Positions 25,088-35,500 of a stretch of DNA of 64,000 nucleotides are shown piece by piece. The stretch is taken from assembly GCA_964371715.1 (NCBI GenBank), contig CAYJNO010000004.1, positions 1 through 64,000 on the forward strand, given 5' to 3'. Below the pieces are notes generated by a model that saw only the letters and a program-made list of their open reading frames with translations, was not told the origin of the DNA and did no database searches. This DNA comes from CAYJNO01 sp964371715 (lineage in GTDB: Bacteria; Bacillota_I; Bacilli_A; Erysipelotrichales; Erysipelotrichaceae). Positions within the stretch are counted from its first letter, which is position 1. Every line of letters starts with the position of its first letter. A program made the translations under genes and the position numbers.

Positions 25088-28044
25088 TTAAGAATATGAT
25101 ACCTAAAGATTTTCAAAAGGCCACAGCTAATCGTATAACAGAGCTCTTTAAAAGTGGACAAAATAGAGTCTTACTAGCAGATGAAGTAGGTCTTGGAAAA
25201 ACAATAATAGCAAGTGATGTAATAAAACAAGTATCACACTGGCATAAAACAGATAAAAATGATGATCATTTTAAGGTTATATATGTTTGTTCTAATATAA
25301 ATATAGCTAATCAAAATGCTAAAAAGCTAGGTATTAATGATTTAGTAGATGTATCAGAAAGTAGACTTTCTATGCAACATTTAAAAATATATCAAAATGC
25401 AGGTAAAGATCATGAATATGAACAGTTAATACCAATGACACCAGCAACATCATTTACGATGATAGCAGGATGTGGTAGCCAAAATGAAAGAGCATTAATG
25501 TATGCTCATTTAAAAAGATTAGATATATTATCAAATGAATTAGAAAATCTTAAAGTATTTATGGCATATAAAGCTGAAAAAGATTGGAATTATTTTGTTG
25601 ATAGATATGAAATGTTAGTTTTAAAATGTGATGAAAATGGAAGTAATTATCTTAATAATATAAATGATGAACTATCTAAAAGATTAGTTATTTATCATGA
25701 TTTTTTCTCAGATTTTTTAAATGTTTTAACATTACCTCAAGAAATTAGATTAAATAAAAGTAGAGGTATAATAAATGAACTTCGTAAAATATTTGCTGAA
25801 ATAAGTCTTGATAAATTAGAACCAGATCTTGTTATTATGGATGAATTTCAACGTTTTAAAGATTTGATAAGTTCAGAAAGTGCAGAAAATGAACAAGGTA
25901 TGCTATCTAGTAAATTCCTTCATAATGACCAAATAAAAGTTCTTTTACTATCTGCTACACCATATAAACCATTTTCTACATTAGCTGAAATAAGTGAGGA
26001 TACTAATACAGACCATTACAATGAGTTTATGGAACTAATGCAATTTTTGTTTCATGATGCAAATATATTAAACAACTTTAAAACTATATGGAAAGAATAC
26101 TCAAGTTCATTATGTGAATTTAATACTGATAAACTAAGTGTACTTATAGCTAATAAAAATAAAGCAGAATCTGCATTATATAATGGAATATGTCGAACAG
26201 AAAGAATTAGTACTGGTGTTATAGATGATAGTGGAGCATGTGAGATAGATATAACAGAGGGTGATATTTTATCATATTCATATATGCAAAGTGTTATTGA
26301 TGAAATATGTCAAAACTCTTCAAATACAAGATATAAAAATGTACCAATAGATTATATTAAATCATGTCCATATTTAATAAGTTTTATGGATAAATATAAA
26401 TTAAAAAATCAAATTTTTGACTACAAACAAAAATATGATTTAGCATCAATAAATAAAACATCATCTAAGTATTTATTAATTAGTAAAAATAATATTCAAA
26501 GCTATAGTAATATAGCATCTAATAATGCAAGATTAGATAATTTAAAAGATTTAATTTTTAAAAATAATCATGGAATAGAAAACTTATTATGGATACCACC
26601 ATCTAAATTTTATTATTCAACAAACAGTACATTTGATAAAAATAAAACTGCTTCAAAAGTCTTAGTTTTTTCTAGTTGGGAAATGGTTCCTAGAATGATT
26701 TCTACATTAATTTCTTATGAAGCTGAACGTTTAACAATTGGTAAATTATATAATAGTACTAAATCAAAACGTGGTAGAGGATACTTTGCTAGTAAAGAAG
26801 AGCGAAGATATGGTATATCGAGATTAAAAAATGAAACAGAAGATATCATATGTCATCCATGTGAGTTTTTATCTAGATTATATGTACCAAAAGAACACTT
26901 CAATAAAGATATTAAAGTTATTAGAAAAGAATTAGCTATATTAGTAGCTAATAAAATAGAAGAAATTAAAATAAAACATACATTAAATGTAGGTGGTGCA
27001 ATTAGTGCAAAACATGTAATAGATATCATGAAACTTTTAGATGATGAACAAAATGTAAATATTGATGCTATACCAGATGGTATTATAGATATACTTGTTG
27101 ATATAGCAATTGGATCTCCTGCAAGTTGTGCATTAAGATTATTTAATTATGATTTAGATATTGCAAAAGAGTTATCAAAAAAGATATTTGTTAGTATGTT
27201 TAATAAAGCAGAAAGTTCAGCCATAATAGATTTATTATATGGTAAAAAAGAAGATCATTTTTATTATGAAAATGTCATTAAATATTGTGTAGATGGAAAT
27301 CTACAAGCAACACTTGATGAATATGCTCATATATTAAATGAAGATGGTGAAAAGCTTGCTAAAGCAATGATAGATAGTTTTTCAGATACTGCATCCTTAC
27401 AAATTGAAACTAAAGAATCTTTTATGAATAATGAAGAAAAAGCACGTATGAGAACTCATTTTGCTGTAGGATATTTTAATACTAAAATAAGTGATGAAAA
27501 TGTACAAAGAACAGAAATGATAAGAAAATCATTTAATTCACCATTTAGACCATTTGTTTTATCAACTACTTCAATTGGTCAAGAAGGTTTAGACTTTCAT
27601 AATTATTCTAGAAAAATAGTACATTGGAATTTACCATCTAATCCAATTGATTTGGAACAAAGAGAAGGTAGAATAAATAGATTTAAATCACTTGCAGTTA
27701 GAAGAAACATCGCAAGAAAATATGGATATGAAAATACATGGGAAGAAATGTTTGAAAAAGCAATGATACATGAAAAAGGAAACAAATCAGATCTTGTACC
27801 ATATTGGTATTTACCTAATTTAGATAAGGAAGCAGAAAAGATTGAAAGAATAGTTCCTATGTATCCATTAAGTGGAGACATAGGTAAATACAATAGATTA
27901 ATAGAAGTATTATCATTATATAGATTAACACTTGGACAACCAAGACAAGAAGAATTATTAGATATCTTAAAAAATGAAATTGATGATTTTGTAGATGACG
28001 AATTATTTATTAATTTAAGTCCTTTTAGTAAAACACAATTATAA
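25084..28044 (+). CDS. Large SNF2/SF2-type helicase
   Basis: 986 residues. N-terminal LLADEVGLGKTIIASDVI (Walker A, residues ~33-45) and motif II VIMDEFQRFKDL (DEFQ, in place of DEAH/DEGH). SATPYKPF is motif III. A long insertion separates it from the C-terminal RecA domain with LSTTSIGQEGLDFHNY (motif V) and DLEQREGRINRFK (motif VI). The DEVGLGKT start and late QREGRxxR motif are typical of helicases in DISARM/Dpd-like and other defence loci. The start overlaps the PLD stop by 4 bases; the GIY-YIG gene follows after 9 bases. Confidence 0.88.
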   Translation: MIKNMIPKDFQKATANRITELFKSGQNRVLLADEVGLGKTIIASDVIKQVSHWHKTDKNDDHFKVIYVCSNINIANQNAKKLGINDLVDVSESRLSMQHLKIYQNAGKDHEYEQLIPMTPATSFTMIAGCGSQNERALMYAHLKRLDILSNELENLKVFMAYKAEKDWNYFVDRYEMLVLKCDENGSNYLNNINDELSKRLVIYHDFFSDFLNVLTLPQEIRLNKSRGIINELRKIFAEISLDKLEPDLVIMDEFQRFKDLISSESAENEQGMLSSKFLHNDQIKVLLLSATPYKPFSTLAEISEDTNTDHYNEFMELMQFLFHDANILNNFKTIWKEYSSSLCEFNTDKLSVLIANKNKAESALYNGICRTERISTGVIDDSGACEIDITEGDILSYSYMQSVIDEICQNSSNTRYKNVPIDYIKSCPYLISFMDKYKLKNQIFDYKQKYDLASINKTSSKYLLISKNNIQSYSNIASNNARLDNLKDLIFKNNHGIENLLWIPPSKFYYSTNSTFDKNKTASKVLVFSSWEMVPRMISTLISYEAERLTIGKLYNSTKSKRGRGYFASKEERRYGISRLKNETEDIICHPCEFLSRLYVPKEHFNKDIKVIRKELAILVANKIEEIKIKHTLNVGGAISAKHVIDIMKLLDDEQNVNIDAIPDGIIDILVDIAIGSPASCALRLFNYDLDIAKELSKKIFVSMFNKAESSAIIDLLYGKKEDHFYYENVIKYCVDGNLQATLDEYAHILNEDGEKLAKAMIDSFSDTASLQIETKESFMNNEEKARMRTHFAVGYFNTKISDENVQRTEMIRKSFNSPFRPFVLSTTSIGQEGLDFHNYSRKIVHWNLPSNPIDLEQREGRINRFKSLAVRRNIARKYGYENTWEEMFEKAMIHEKGNKSDLVPYWYLPNLDKEAEKIERIVPMYPLSGDIGKYNRLIEVLSLYRLTLGQPRQEELLDILKNEIDDFVDDELFINLSPFSKTQL

Positions 28045-28053
28045 GGAGAATTT

Positions 28054-28953
28054 ATGGTGAAAAGAGGAAAAAGTGTAAATTTATTTTTACTTAATGGTAC
28101 TCCAACAGGAGTTATTAAATGTACAATGTCAAATTGGATTGGTACTGCATTAAAAATACCAAGAAGTGAAATAGAAAATGTAAAAACAAGAGAAGAACTT
28201 AAAAATAGTAGTGTATATTTTTTGTTTGGTGAATCTGAAGATGAAAGTAAACCATCGGTATATATTGGACAAGCATCAGCAAGAAAAAATAAAGATGGTG
28301 TAATAACAAGATTATTTGAACATAATAAAGATGAAAGTAAAGATTATTGGAGTAATGATGCAGTTGTTTTTACAACTACACAAAATATTTTTGGATCAAC
28401 TGAAATAACATATTTAGAGAATAGATTTTATAATTTAGCAAAAGATGCTGGTAGATATTCAGTAAAAAATAAAAATGAACCATCAAGGGGTAATGTTACT
28501 GAAGAAAAAGAATCTGAATTAGAAGAATTTATAGAATATGCAACTATAATGCTAGGTACACTTGGTTATCCTGTGTTTATACCTGTTATTGATAGAAGTA
28601 ATGATAGTACTATTGAAAACAAAGAGAATACCGTTAATTTTTATTTGAATAGAAAAATTACTAGAAGTGGTATAACAGTAAATGGAATAATGCGTATTAC
28701 TAGTGAAGGATATGTAGTATTAAAAGGTTCATTAATTAATCCAACAGATTCAATTTCAATACCAGAAAAAATAAAATTAATGAGAAAAACAGTGAATATA
28801 GATAGTAATAATATATTACAAGAAGATGTATTATTCAAAAGTCCATCTTATGCAGGTGCATTTGTTATAGGTGGACATATTAATGGGCAAAAAGAATGGA
28901 AGCTAGATAATAAAGTTACACTAAGTGAGTATGAGAGTAAGACAGCTAATTGA
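28054..28953 (+). CDS. GIY-YIG nuclease with DUF4357 domain
   Basis: 299 residues. A GIY-YIG-like core starts at SVYFLFGES and continues PSVYIGQASAR, with an Arg in ITRLFEHN and a later Glu in TEITYLENRFY, as expected of that nuclease fold. Near 205-290 lies a DUF4357-like part (RSGITVNGIMR, YVVLKGSLINP). AAGGAG precedes the ATG. The gene ends with TGA and closes the DUF6361/PLD/helicase operon, which thus carries two different nuclease folds. Confidence 0.85.
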   Translation: MVKRGKSVNLFLLNGTPTGVIKCTMSNWIGTALKIPRSEIENVKTREELKNSSVYFLFGESEDESKPSVYIGQASARKNKDGVITRLFEHNKDESKDYWSNDAVVFTTTQNIFGSTEITYLENRFYNLAKDAGRYSVKNKNEPSRGNVTEEKESELEEFIEYATIMLGTLGYPVFIPVIDRSNDSTIENKENTVNFYLNRKITRSGITVNGIMRITSEGYVVLKGSLINPTDSISIPEKIKLMRKTVNIDSNNILQEDVLFKSPSYAGAFVIGGHINGQKEWKLDNKVTLSEYESKTAN

Positions 28954-29333
28954 TTTATACGATGCCTTTATTATTGTAGTTAATGATAAAAATTGGATTA
29001 TTAGCAATTATTTGAATATATCATTACATTTAAGTGATTTACTATAAATAATAAACATAAAAATTTTTTTAATTTCATACATAAAAATGTTAAGAATCAA
29101 TAAAGATTATTATTGTTAAATAGCATATGATATAATATTTTCATGATATTAGATTTAATTAAAGATAATACATTTATAATTTTATGTTTGTTATAAAGTC
29201 AATTTTACAGAAATAAAAAATTTAAAATTAATTGTATTGCAACTTTGTCTAAGAGTTAGATGTTGAAACTTAATAATTAAATTAAAAGATATTTTTTGAT
29301 TAATTAAGAAAAATGTTATAGGAGGAATAAATA
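28954..29333. other. Intergenic region before the type I R-M operon
   Basis: About 380 AT-rich bases with no gene. An extended -10 (TGaTATAAT, 29128-29136) would give a leader of roughly 190 bases before hsdM. This border is also where base composition changes. Confidence 0.4.
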
Positions 29334-30836
29334 ATGTCAGAAATCAATTCATCAAGTATAGGGTTTGAAAAACAACTTTGGGAAGCAGCCGATTCCTTGC
29401 GTGGAAACTTAGATGCTTCAGAATATAAATCAGTTATACTTGGACTAATATTTTTAAAATACATATCAGACAGATTTGAAGCAAAATATAACGAACTTGT
29501 AGCTGAGGGCGATGGTTTCGAGGAAGATATGGATGAATATACATCAGAGGGTATATTCTTTGTTCCCAACACATCTCGTTGGTCGGTAATTGCGAGTTCC
29601 GCTCATACAGCTGAAATTGGTACAGTTATCGATGAAGCTATGAGAGCTATTGAAAAAGAAAATAAAAGACTTAAAGATATTTTGCCGAAAAACTTTGCAA
29701 GACCCGAACTTGATAAAAGACGATTAGGTGAAGTTGTAGACCTTTTTACAAATATTAAAATGATAGAGCATGGTAACAGTAAAGATATTTTAGGTCGTGC
29801 TTATGAATACTGTCTATCTAACTTTGCATCACAAGAAGGTAAAAATGCAGGTGAATTCTATACACCTGCCTGTGTGGTTAAGACGTTAGTTGAAGTGCTA
29901 CAACCATACAACGGTAGAGTTTATGACCCTGCTTGTGGTAGTGGTGGTATGTTTGTTCAATCAGCAAAATTTATTGAAAATCATGGTGGAAACATCGGAA
30001 ATATTTCTGTTTATGGACAAGATAGCAACCCTACAACTTGGAAAATGGCACAAATGAATCTTGCTATTCGAGGAATTGAAGCAGATCTGGGGAAAAATCA
30101 TGCGGATACTTTCTTCAATGACTTACACCCACAATTAAAAGCTGATTATATTTTAGCTAATCCACCTTTTAATATTTCTAACTGGGGAGCTGATAAGCTT
30201 ACCGATGATGTACGTTGGCAATATGGTACACCACCAAACGGAAACGCAAACTTTGCTTGGCTACAACACATGATACACCACTTAGCACCAAACGGAAAAA
30301 TTGGTATGGTACTTGCGAATGGCTCGCTTTCATCACAAACTGGTGGAGAGGGAGAAATTCGTAAAAACATCATAAATGCTGACCTTGTAGAATGTATTAT
30401 CGCAATGCCTACACAGCTATTTTACTCAACACAGATACCAGTATCCCTTTGGTTTTTAGCGAAAAACAAGCGACAAACTGGCAAAACTTTATTTATAGAT
30501 GCACGAAAAATGGGTACTATGGTTACTCGTAAACTTCGTGAAATGACCGATGATGATATTGCCAAAATTGCTGATACATACAATGCTTTTGTAGACGGAA
30601 GTTTAGAAGATGTAAAAGGGTTTTGTGCTGTTACGAAAACATCTGAAATTGAAAAGCAGGATTTTATATTAACTCCTGGTCGATATGTTGGGATTGAGGA
30701 ACAAGAAGATGATGGAGAACCATTCGATGATAAAATGAAAAGGTTGACAAGTGAATTGTCGGAGCTTTTTGCAAAGTCCCACGATTTAGAAAACGAGATT
30801 AAGAAGAACTTGAGGACGCTCGGATATGAAATCTAA
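29334..30836 (+). CDS. hsdM: Type I restriction-modification DNA methyltransferase subunit M
   Basis: 500 residues. The N-terminal domain is typical (KQLWEAADSLRGNLDASEYK). EFYTPACVVKTLVEVL leads to SAM motif I DPACGSGGMF, and catalytic motif IV is NPPF in ILANPPFNISNW. Intact N6-adenine methylase. The C-terminal tail ILTPGRYVGIEEQEDDGEPF is the usual S-subunit contact. GGAGG lies 8 bases upstream. It overlaps hsdS by 11 bases. Codons are visibly richer in G and C than in neighbouring genes, a sign of separate acquisition. Confidence 0.96.
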   Translation: MSEINSSSIGFEKQLWEAADSLRGNLDASEYKSVILGLIFLKYISDRFEAKYNELVAEGDGFEEDMDEYTSEGIFFVPNTSRWSVIASSAHTAEIGTVIDEAMRAIEKENKRLKDILPKNFARPELDKRRLGEVVDLFTNIKMIEHGNSKDILGRAYEYCLSNFASQEGKNAGEFYTPACVVKTLVEVLQPYNGRVYDPACGSGGMFVQSAKFIENHGGNIGNISVYGQDSNPTTWKMAQMNLAIRGIEADLGKNHADTFFNDLHPQLKADYILANPPFNISNWGADKLTDDVRWQYGTPPNGNANFAWLQHMIHHLAPNGKIGMVLANGSLSSQTGGEGEIRKNIINADLVECIIAMPTQLFYSTQIPVSLWFLAKNKRQTGKTLFIDARKMGTMVTRKLREMTDDDIAKIADTYNAFVDGSLEDVKGFCAVTKTSEIEKQDFILTPGRYVGIEEQEDDGEPFDDKMKRLTSELSELFAKSHDLENEIKKNLRTLGYEI

Positions 30837-32010
30837 TTGGAAACAGGTTAAATTAGGGGAAGTTTGTGATGTTAAAGGTGGAAAAAGACTGCCGAAAGGT
30901 GAAGTGTTAACATCAAAAACTTCAGCACACCCCTATATTAAAATTAAAGATATAAAGACTACTAAGCATTTAGAATTAGACCGTTCATTTGAGTATATAA
31001 CAGAAGATATCCATACTAAGATAAGCAAATACATTGTTAATGTTAATGATATCATTATTTCTATTGTTGGTAGCATAGGTTTAGTGGCAAAAATCGGAGA
31101 AAGTTTAAATGAGGCAAATTTAACTGAAAACTGTGTAAAACTCATTAACAGAAAAAACATAGATGAAAATTTTTTATATTATTTTCTTTCATCAAATATA
31201 GGGCAGGAAGAAATAAAAAAAGGAACTGTTGGAGCTGTTCAAGCAAAATTACCAATAAAGAATATCCAAGAAATAAAATTATTTCTCCCACCTATAGAAA
31301 CCCAAAAGCAGATAGCAAAAATACTATCATCAATCGACGATAAAATCGAACTTAATAATAAGATAAACGATAATTTAGAAAAGCAAGCACAGGCAATTTT
31401 TAAATCGTGGTTTGTTGACTTTGAGCCTTTTGGTGGTGTTATTCCTGCTGATTGGAATGTCGGCACTGTTGGCGATGTCATTGAACTGCATGATGCAAAA
31501 CGAGTGCCTTTGTCGGGTGCTGTTCGAGATAAAATGACAAATAAGTTATATCCCTATTATGGTGCAGCTTCACTCATGGACTATGTTGATAACTATATCT
31601 TCGATGGCACTTATTTGTTGTTGGGTGAAGATGGAACAGTAGTGGATAGTCAAGGCTATCCTATTCTCCAATATGTTTGGGGCAAGTTTTGGGTAAATAA
31701 CCACGCACACATTCTCACTGGTAAAAATGGTTTTACTGTTGAGAGTTTATATTTGCTATTTAAGCAAACACCCGTCAAATCAGTTGTGACAGGTGCAGTT
31801 CAGCCTAAAATTAGTCAAGGAAACCTAAAGTCCATAGAAGCCTTGATACCTGAATTAAGTGTGATGAATAAGTTTAATGACTTGATAAAGCCATTCTTCT
31901 TGAAGATTAAATCTAACAAAGAAGAAATTGGCAGATTATCTCAGCTTCGTGACACACTACTACCAAAACTTATGAGTGGCGAAATAGATGTATCAAAAGT
32001 AGAGGTTTAA
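30826..32010 (+). CDS. hsdS: Type I restriction-modification specificity subunit S
   Basis: 394 residues with two target recognition domains, each preceded by a start like WKQVKLGEVCDV or DWNVGTVGDVI, and two conserved helices: LPPIETQKQIAKILSSID with KIELNNKINDNLEKQAQAIF in the middle, and FFLKIKSNKEEIGRLSQLRDTLLPKLMSGEI at the end. Determines the bipartite DNA target of HsdM and HsdR. It overlaps hsdM by 11 bases. Mild difference between the two TRDs is normal. The site itself cannot be read from sequence. Confidence 0.95.
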   Translation: MKSNWKQVKLGEVCDVKGGKRLPKGEVLTSKTSAHPYIKIKDIKTTKHLELDRSFEYITEDIHTKISKYIVNVNDIIISIVGSIGLVAKIGESLNEANLTENCVKLINRKNIDENFLYYFLSSNIGQEEIKKGTVGAVQAKLPIKNIQEIKLFLPPIETQKQIAKILSSIDDKIELNNKINDNLEKQAQAIFKSWFVDFEPFGGVIPADWNVGTVGDVIELHDAKRVPLSGAVRDKMTNKLYPYYGAASLMDYVDNYIFDGTYLLLGEDGTVVDSQGYPILQYVWGKFWVNNHAHILTGKNGFTVESLYLLFKQTPVKSVVTGAVQPKISQGNLKSIEALIPELSVMNKFNDLIKPFFLKIKSNKEEIGRLSQLRDTLLPKLMSGEIDVSKVEV

Positions 32011-32040
32011 GCCACTAAATTATCGTTTATAGGAGGAATT

Positions 32041-32547
32041 ATGTTTTTAGATATTATTCGGGATATAGAAAATGCCTTAGAAAATGAAGTATATTTATCT
32101 GCACTGGCTTTATCTTTAACATTACCCGATATATGTGGGAAAGTAGAGTTTCCTACTATAAAGTCTACCAAACAACGATATATAAAGTGGTATGATAAGC
32201 ACATTACAGCTAACAACTACCCCAATGACCACGACGAAGCATTAAAATTTAATGGCGAAAGATGTTACAAACTTAGATGTTCTTATTTACACGCAGGCGA
32301 AGTAGAACAATTTGATGGAATTGAAAATTTTGAGTTGATAATTTCAAATAAAACTCACCCTAGCGTTTATGGTGGTGGTTGTAGCACAATATTCATTGAC
32401 CAAAACGGGACTAAAACTTACACAATACAACAAGATGTTGCACAACTATGTTTTTGGATTCACAGATGTGCAGAAGGTTTTTATAAAAAACATGAAAACA
32501 AAGATGCTTTTGAAAAAATAAATCCAATAATAAAAGTTAAATATTAA
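32041..32547 (+). CDS. HEPN-like protein within the type I R-M operon
   Basis: 168 residues: MFLDIIRDIENALENEVYLS, then ALSLTLPDICGK, then RCYKLRCSYLHAGEVE, a later beta-like region and a helical end. The motif R-x4-H in LRCSYLH is the RNase signature of HEPN domains, and the helical N-terminus fits. I recall this kind of protein next to type I R-M genes, with no assigned role. AGGAGG precedes the ATG. It is placed between hsdS and hsdR, 30 and 20 bases from them. Possibly an RNase backup (inference). Confidence 0.65.
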   Translation: MFLDIIRDIENALENEVYLSALALSLTLPDICGKVEFPTIKSTKQRYIKWYDKHITANNYPNDHDEALKFNGERCYKLRCSYLHAGEVEQFDGIENFELIISNKTHPSVYGGGCSTIFIDQNGTKTYTIQQDVAQLCFWIHRCAEGFYKKHENKDAFEKINPIIKVKY

Positions 32548-32567
32548 ATTTGAAAGGAGCTGATGCA

Positions 32568-35500
32568 ATGGCATACACTGAAGCTAACTATGAAAATGCA
32601 ATAATAGATTTATTCCAAAATCAATTTGGATACAACCATATATATGCACCAGAATTACCTCGTGATTACAGCAGTCCTTTGTATGAAGATATGCTTGTTT
32701 CTTGCCTTGCTCGAATAAACAAGAAACTACCACAAGATGCTATCAACGAAGCTATTTATAAGCTGAAAAACTTTGAGAGTGGTACACTAACTCAAAAGAA
32801 TATTGTGTTTATGGACTACTTGCAAAATGGTGTCTCAGTTAGGTATTTTGAAAAAGGCGAAGAAAGAAATGCTATTGTTTATCTTATAGATTATCAAAAT
32901 ATAAACAATAACGATTTTACAGTAGCTAATCAATGGACATGTATTGAAAATTCAGAAAAAAGACCTGATGTACTACTTTTTGTAAATGGTTTGCCACTTG
33001 TAATGATAGAGCTTAAATCTCCATCAAGAGAAGAAACTGATGTGTCAGAAGCATATAGACAACTAAGAAATTATATGTACGAGATACCATCTATGTTTTA
33101 TTATAACGCAGTCTTGGTTATGAGCGACTTAACGACCTCTAAAGCAGGAACAATTACCAGTGGCGAAGATAGATTTATGGAATGGAAAACAACAGATGGA
33201 AACTATGAAAACACCCAGTATGCACAATTTGACACTTTCTTTGAAGGTATTTTTGAAAAGAATAGGTTTATAGATATTCTGAAAAACTTTATCTGTTTTA
33301 ATGCTGATGGCGAGAAAACTTTTAAGATACTCGCAGGATATCATCAATATTTTGCAGTTAAAAAAGCTGTGGAAAAAGCAATGCAAGCTACTGAAACCGA
33401 TGGTAAAGGTGGTGTGTTTTGGCATACGCAAGGTAGTGGTAAATCACTGTCAATGGTTTTCTATGCTCACTTGCTACAAGAGAAACTAAATTCTCCTACA
33501 ATCGTAGTTATTACGGATAGAAATGATTTAGATGACCAACTGTATGGGCAGTTTTCAAGGTGTAGAGACTTTCTAAGACAAACACCAGTTCAAGCTGATA
33601 GTAGACCACATTTAAAAGAACTTTTAGCAGGTAGACAAGCTAACGGAATTATTTTCACAACTATGCAAAAGTTTGAAGAAAATGATGTGCCTTTATCTGA
33701 TAGAAGAAATATTATTGTTATGGCTGATGAAGCACATAGAGGACAATATGGACTTTCTGAAAAGGTAGAAATCAAAGAATATAAAGATGGCGAACTTACA
33801 GTAAAAACTAAAATTGGTGCTGCTAGAATTATTCGTGATAGCTTACCAAATGCTACATACATTGGCTTCACTGGCACTCCTATTTCATCAAAAGACCGTA
33901 GCACTCGTGAAGTGTTCGGCGATTACATAGATGTTTATGATATGACACAAGCCGTTGAAGATGGAGCGACAAAGCCAGTTTATTATGAAAGCAGGGTTAT
34001 TCATCTTAAACTAGATATTGATACTCTTGCTATGATAGATAATGAGTATGAAATTATGGCTGAAAATGCTGACGAATATGTTATTGATAAAAGCAAAAAA
34101 GAACTAGGAAAACTTGAAGTAATTTTGGGTGCTGATGAAACAATAGACTCGCTTGTCGGAGATATTTTAGACCACTATGAAAAGAATAGACAAAACTTAC
34201 TTACTGGTAAAGCAATGATAGTTGCGTACTCTCGATCTATTGCAATGAAGATTTATAAAAAGATACTAGAACTTCGCCCTACTTGGGGAGAAACTGTTGG
34301 TGTTGTAATGACGCAGGGCAATAATGACCCCGAAGAATGGCGAGAGGTTATTGGAAATAAGGCGCATAAAGATGAACTGGCAAGAAAGTTTAAGGACAAT
34401 AATTCTCATATGAAAATCGCTATTGTCGTTGATATGTGGCTTACTGGTTTTGATGTTCCATCACTTGCTACAATGTATGTTTACAAGCCGATGATAGGAC
34501 ACAATTTAATGCAAGCAATCGCTCGTGTAAATCGTGTGTTTAAGGAAAAAGAAGGTGGTTTAGTTGTTGACTATGTAGGTATAGCTTCTGCACTTCGTAG
34601 TGCGATGAATGAATACACTAAACGAGATAAAGCAAACTTTGGCGATACAGATATTTCTAAAATGGCATTCCCTAAATTCAAAGAGAAGTTATCTGTTTGT
34701 CGTGACTTCTTGCATGGGTTTAATTATCAAAACTTTATGACGGGAACTGACCTTGAAAAAGCAAAAACTATCAGTGGTGGTGTAAACTTCTTACTTGGAA
34801 AATCTGTACTTGAAACAGATTTAGAAGAAAAAGAAAAATCACAAAATAAATATATCAAAGAAGCCTTGCTACTTAAACAAGCATTATCCCTTTGTAGTTC
34901 TTTAGTTGATGAACACACAAGGTTTGAAGCAGCTTATTTTGAAGCTGTTAGAACAATGCTTATCAGACTTACTATTGGTGGAGGTGGAAAGAAATTCACA
35001 CTACCCGAAGTTAATGAGCGAATAAATGAGCTATTGAAACATTCAATTCAAAACGAGGGTGTAATAAATTTATTCTCTGATGTGCAAAATGAATTTTCGC
35101 TATTTGACCCTAAGTTCTTAGAAGAAATTGCAAATATGAAAGAGAAGAATTTAGCAGTAGAGCTTTTGAAAAAACTTATAGCCGAGCAAGTGTCAATTTA
35201 CAGAAGAACTAATGTAGTTAAAAGCGAAAAATTTTCTGATATGATACAAATGGCAATGAATAAATATTTGAATGGTATGCTAACAAATGAAGAAGTTATA
35301 CAGGAGCTTTTAAAACTAGCTAAAGATTTAGCAGAAGCAAATGCTGAGGGTGATAAACTAGGACTTACACCAGATGAACTTGCTTTCTATGATGCACTCA
35401 CAAAGCCACAAGCAATAAAGGATTTTTATGAGAATGATGAACTTGTTTCTCTTACAAAAGAGCTAACAGAACTGCTTAGAAAAAATCGTTCTATTGATTG

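Noticed and set aside
22189..28953. Calling the DUF6361/PLD/helicase operon DISARM or BREX
   Set aside because: No DUF1998 protein, no methyltransferase, no PglZ or BrxL. Only a PLD protein and a helicase are shared.
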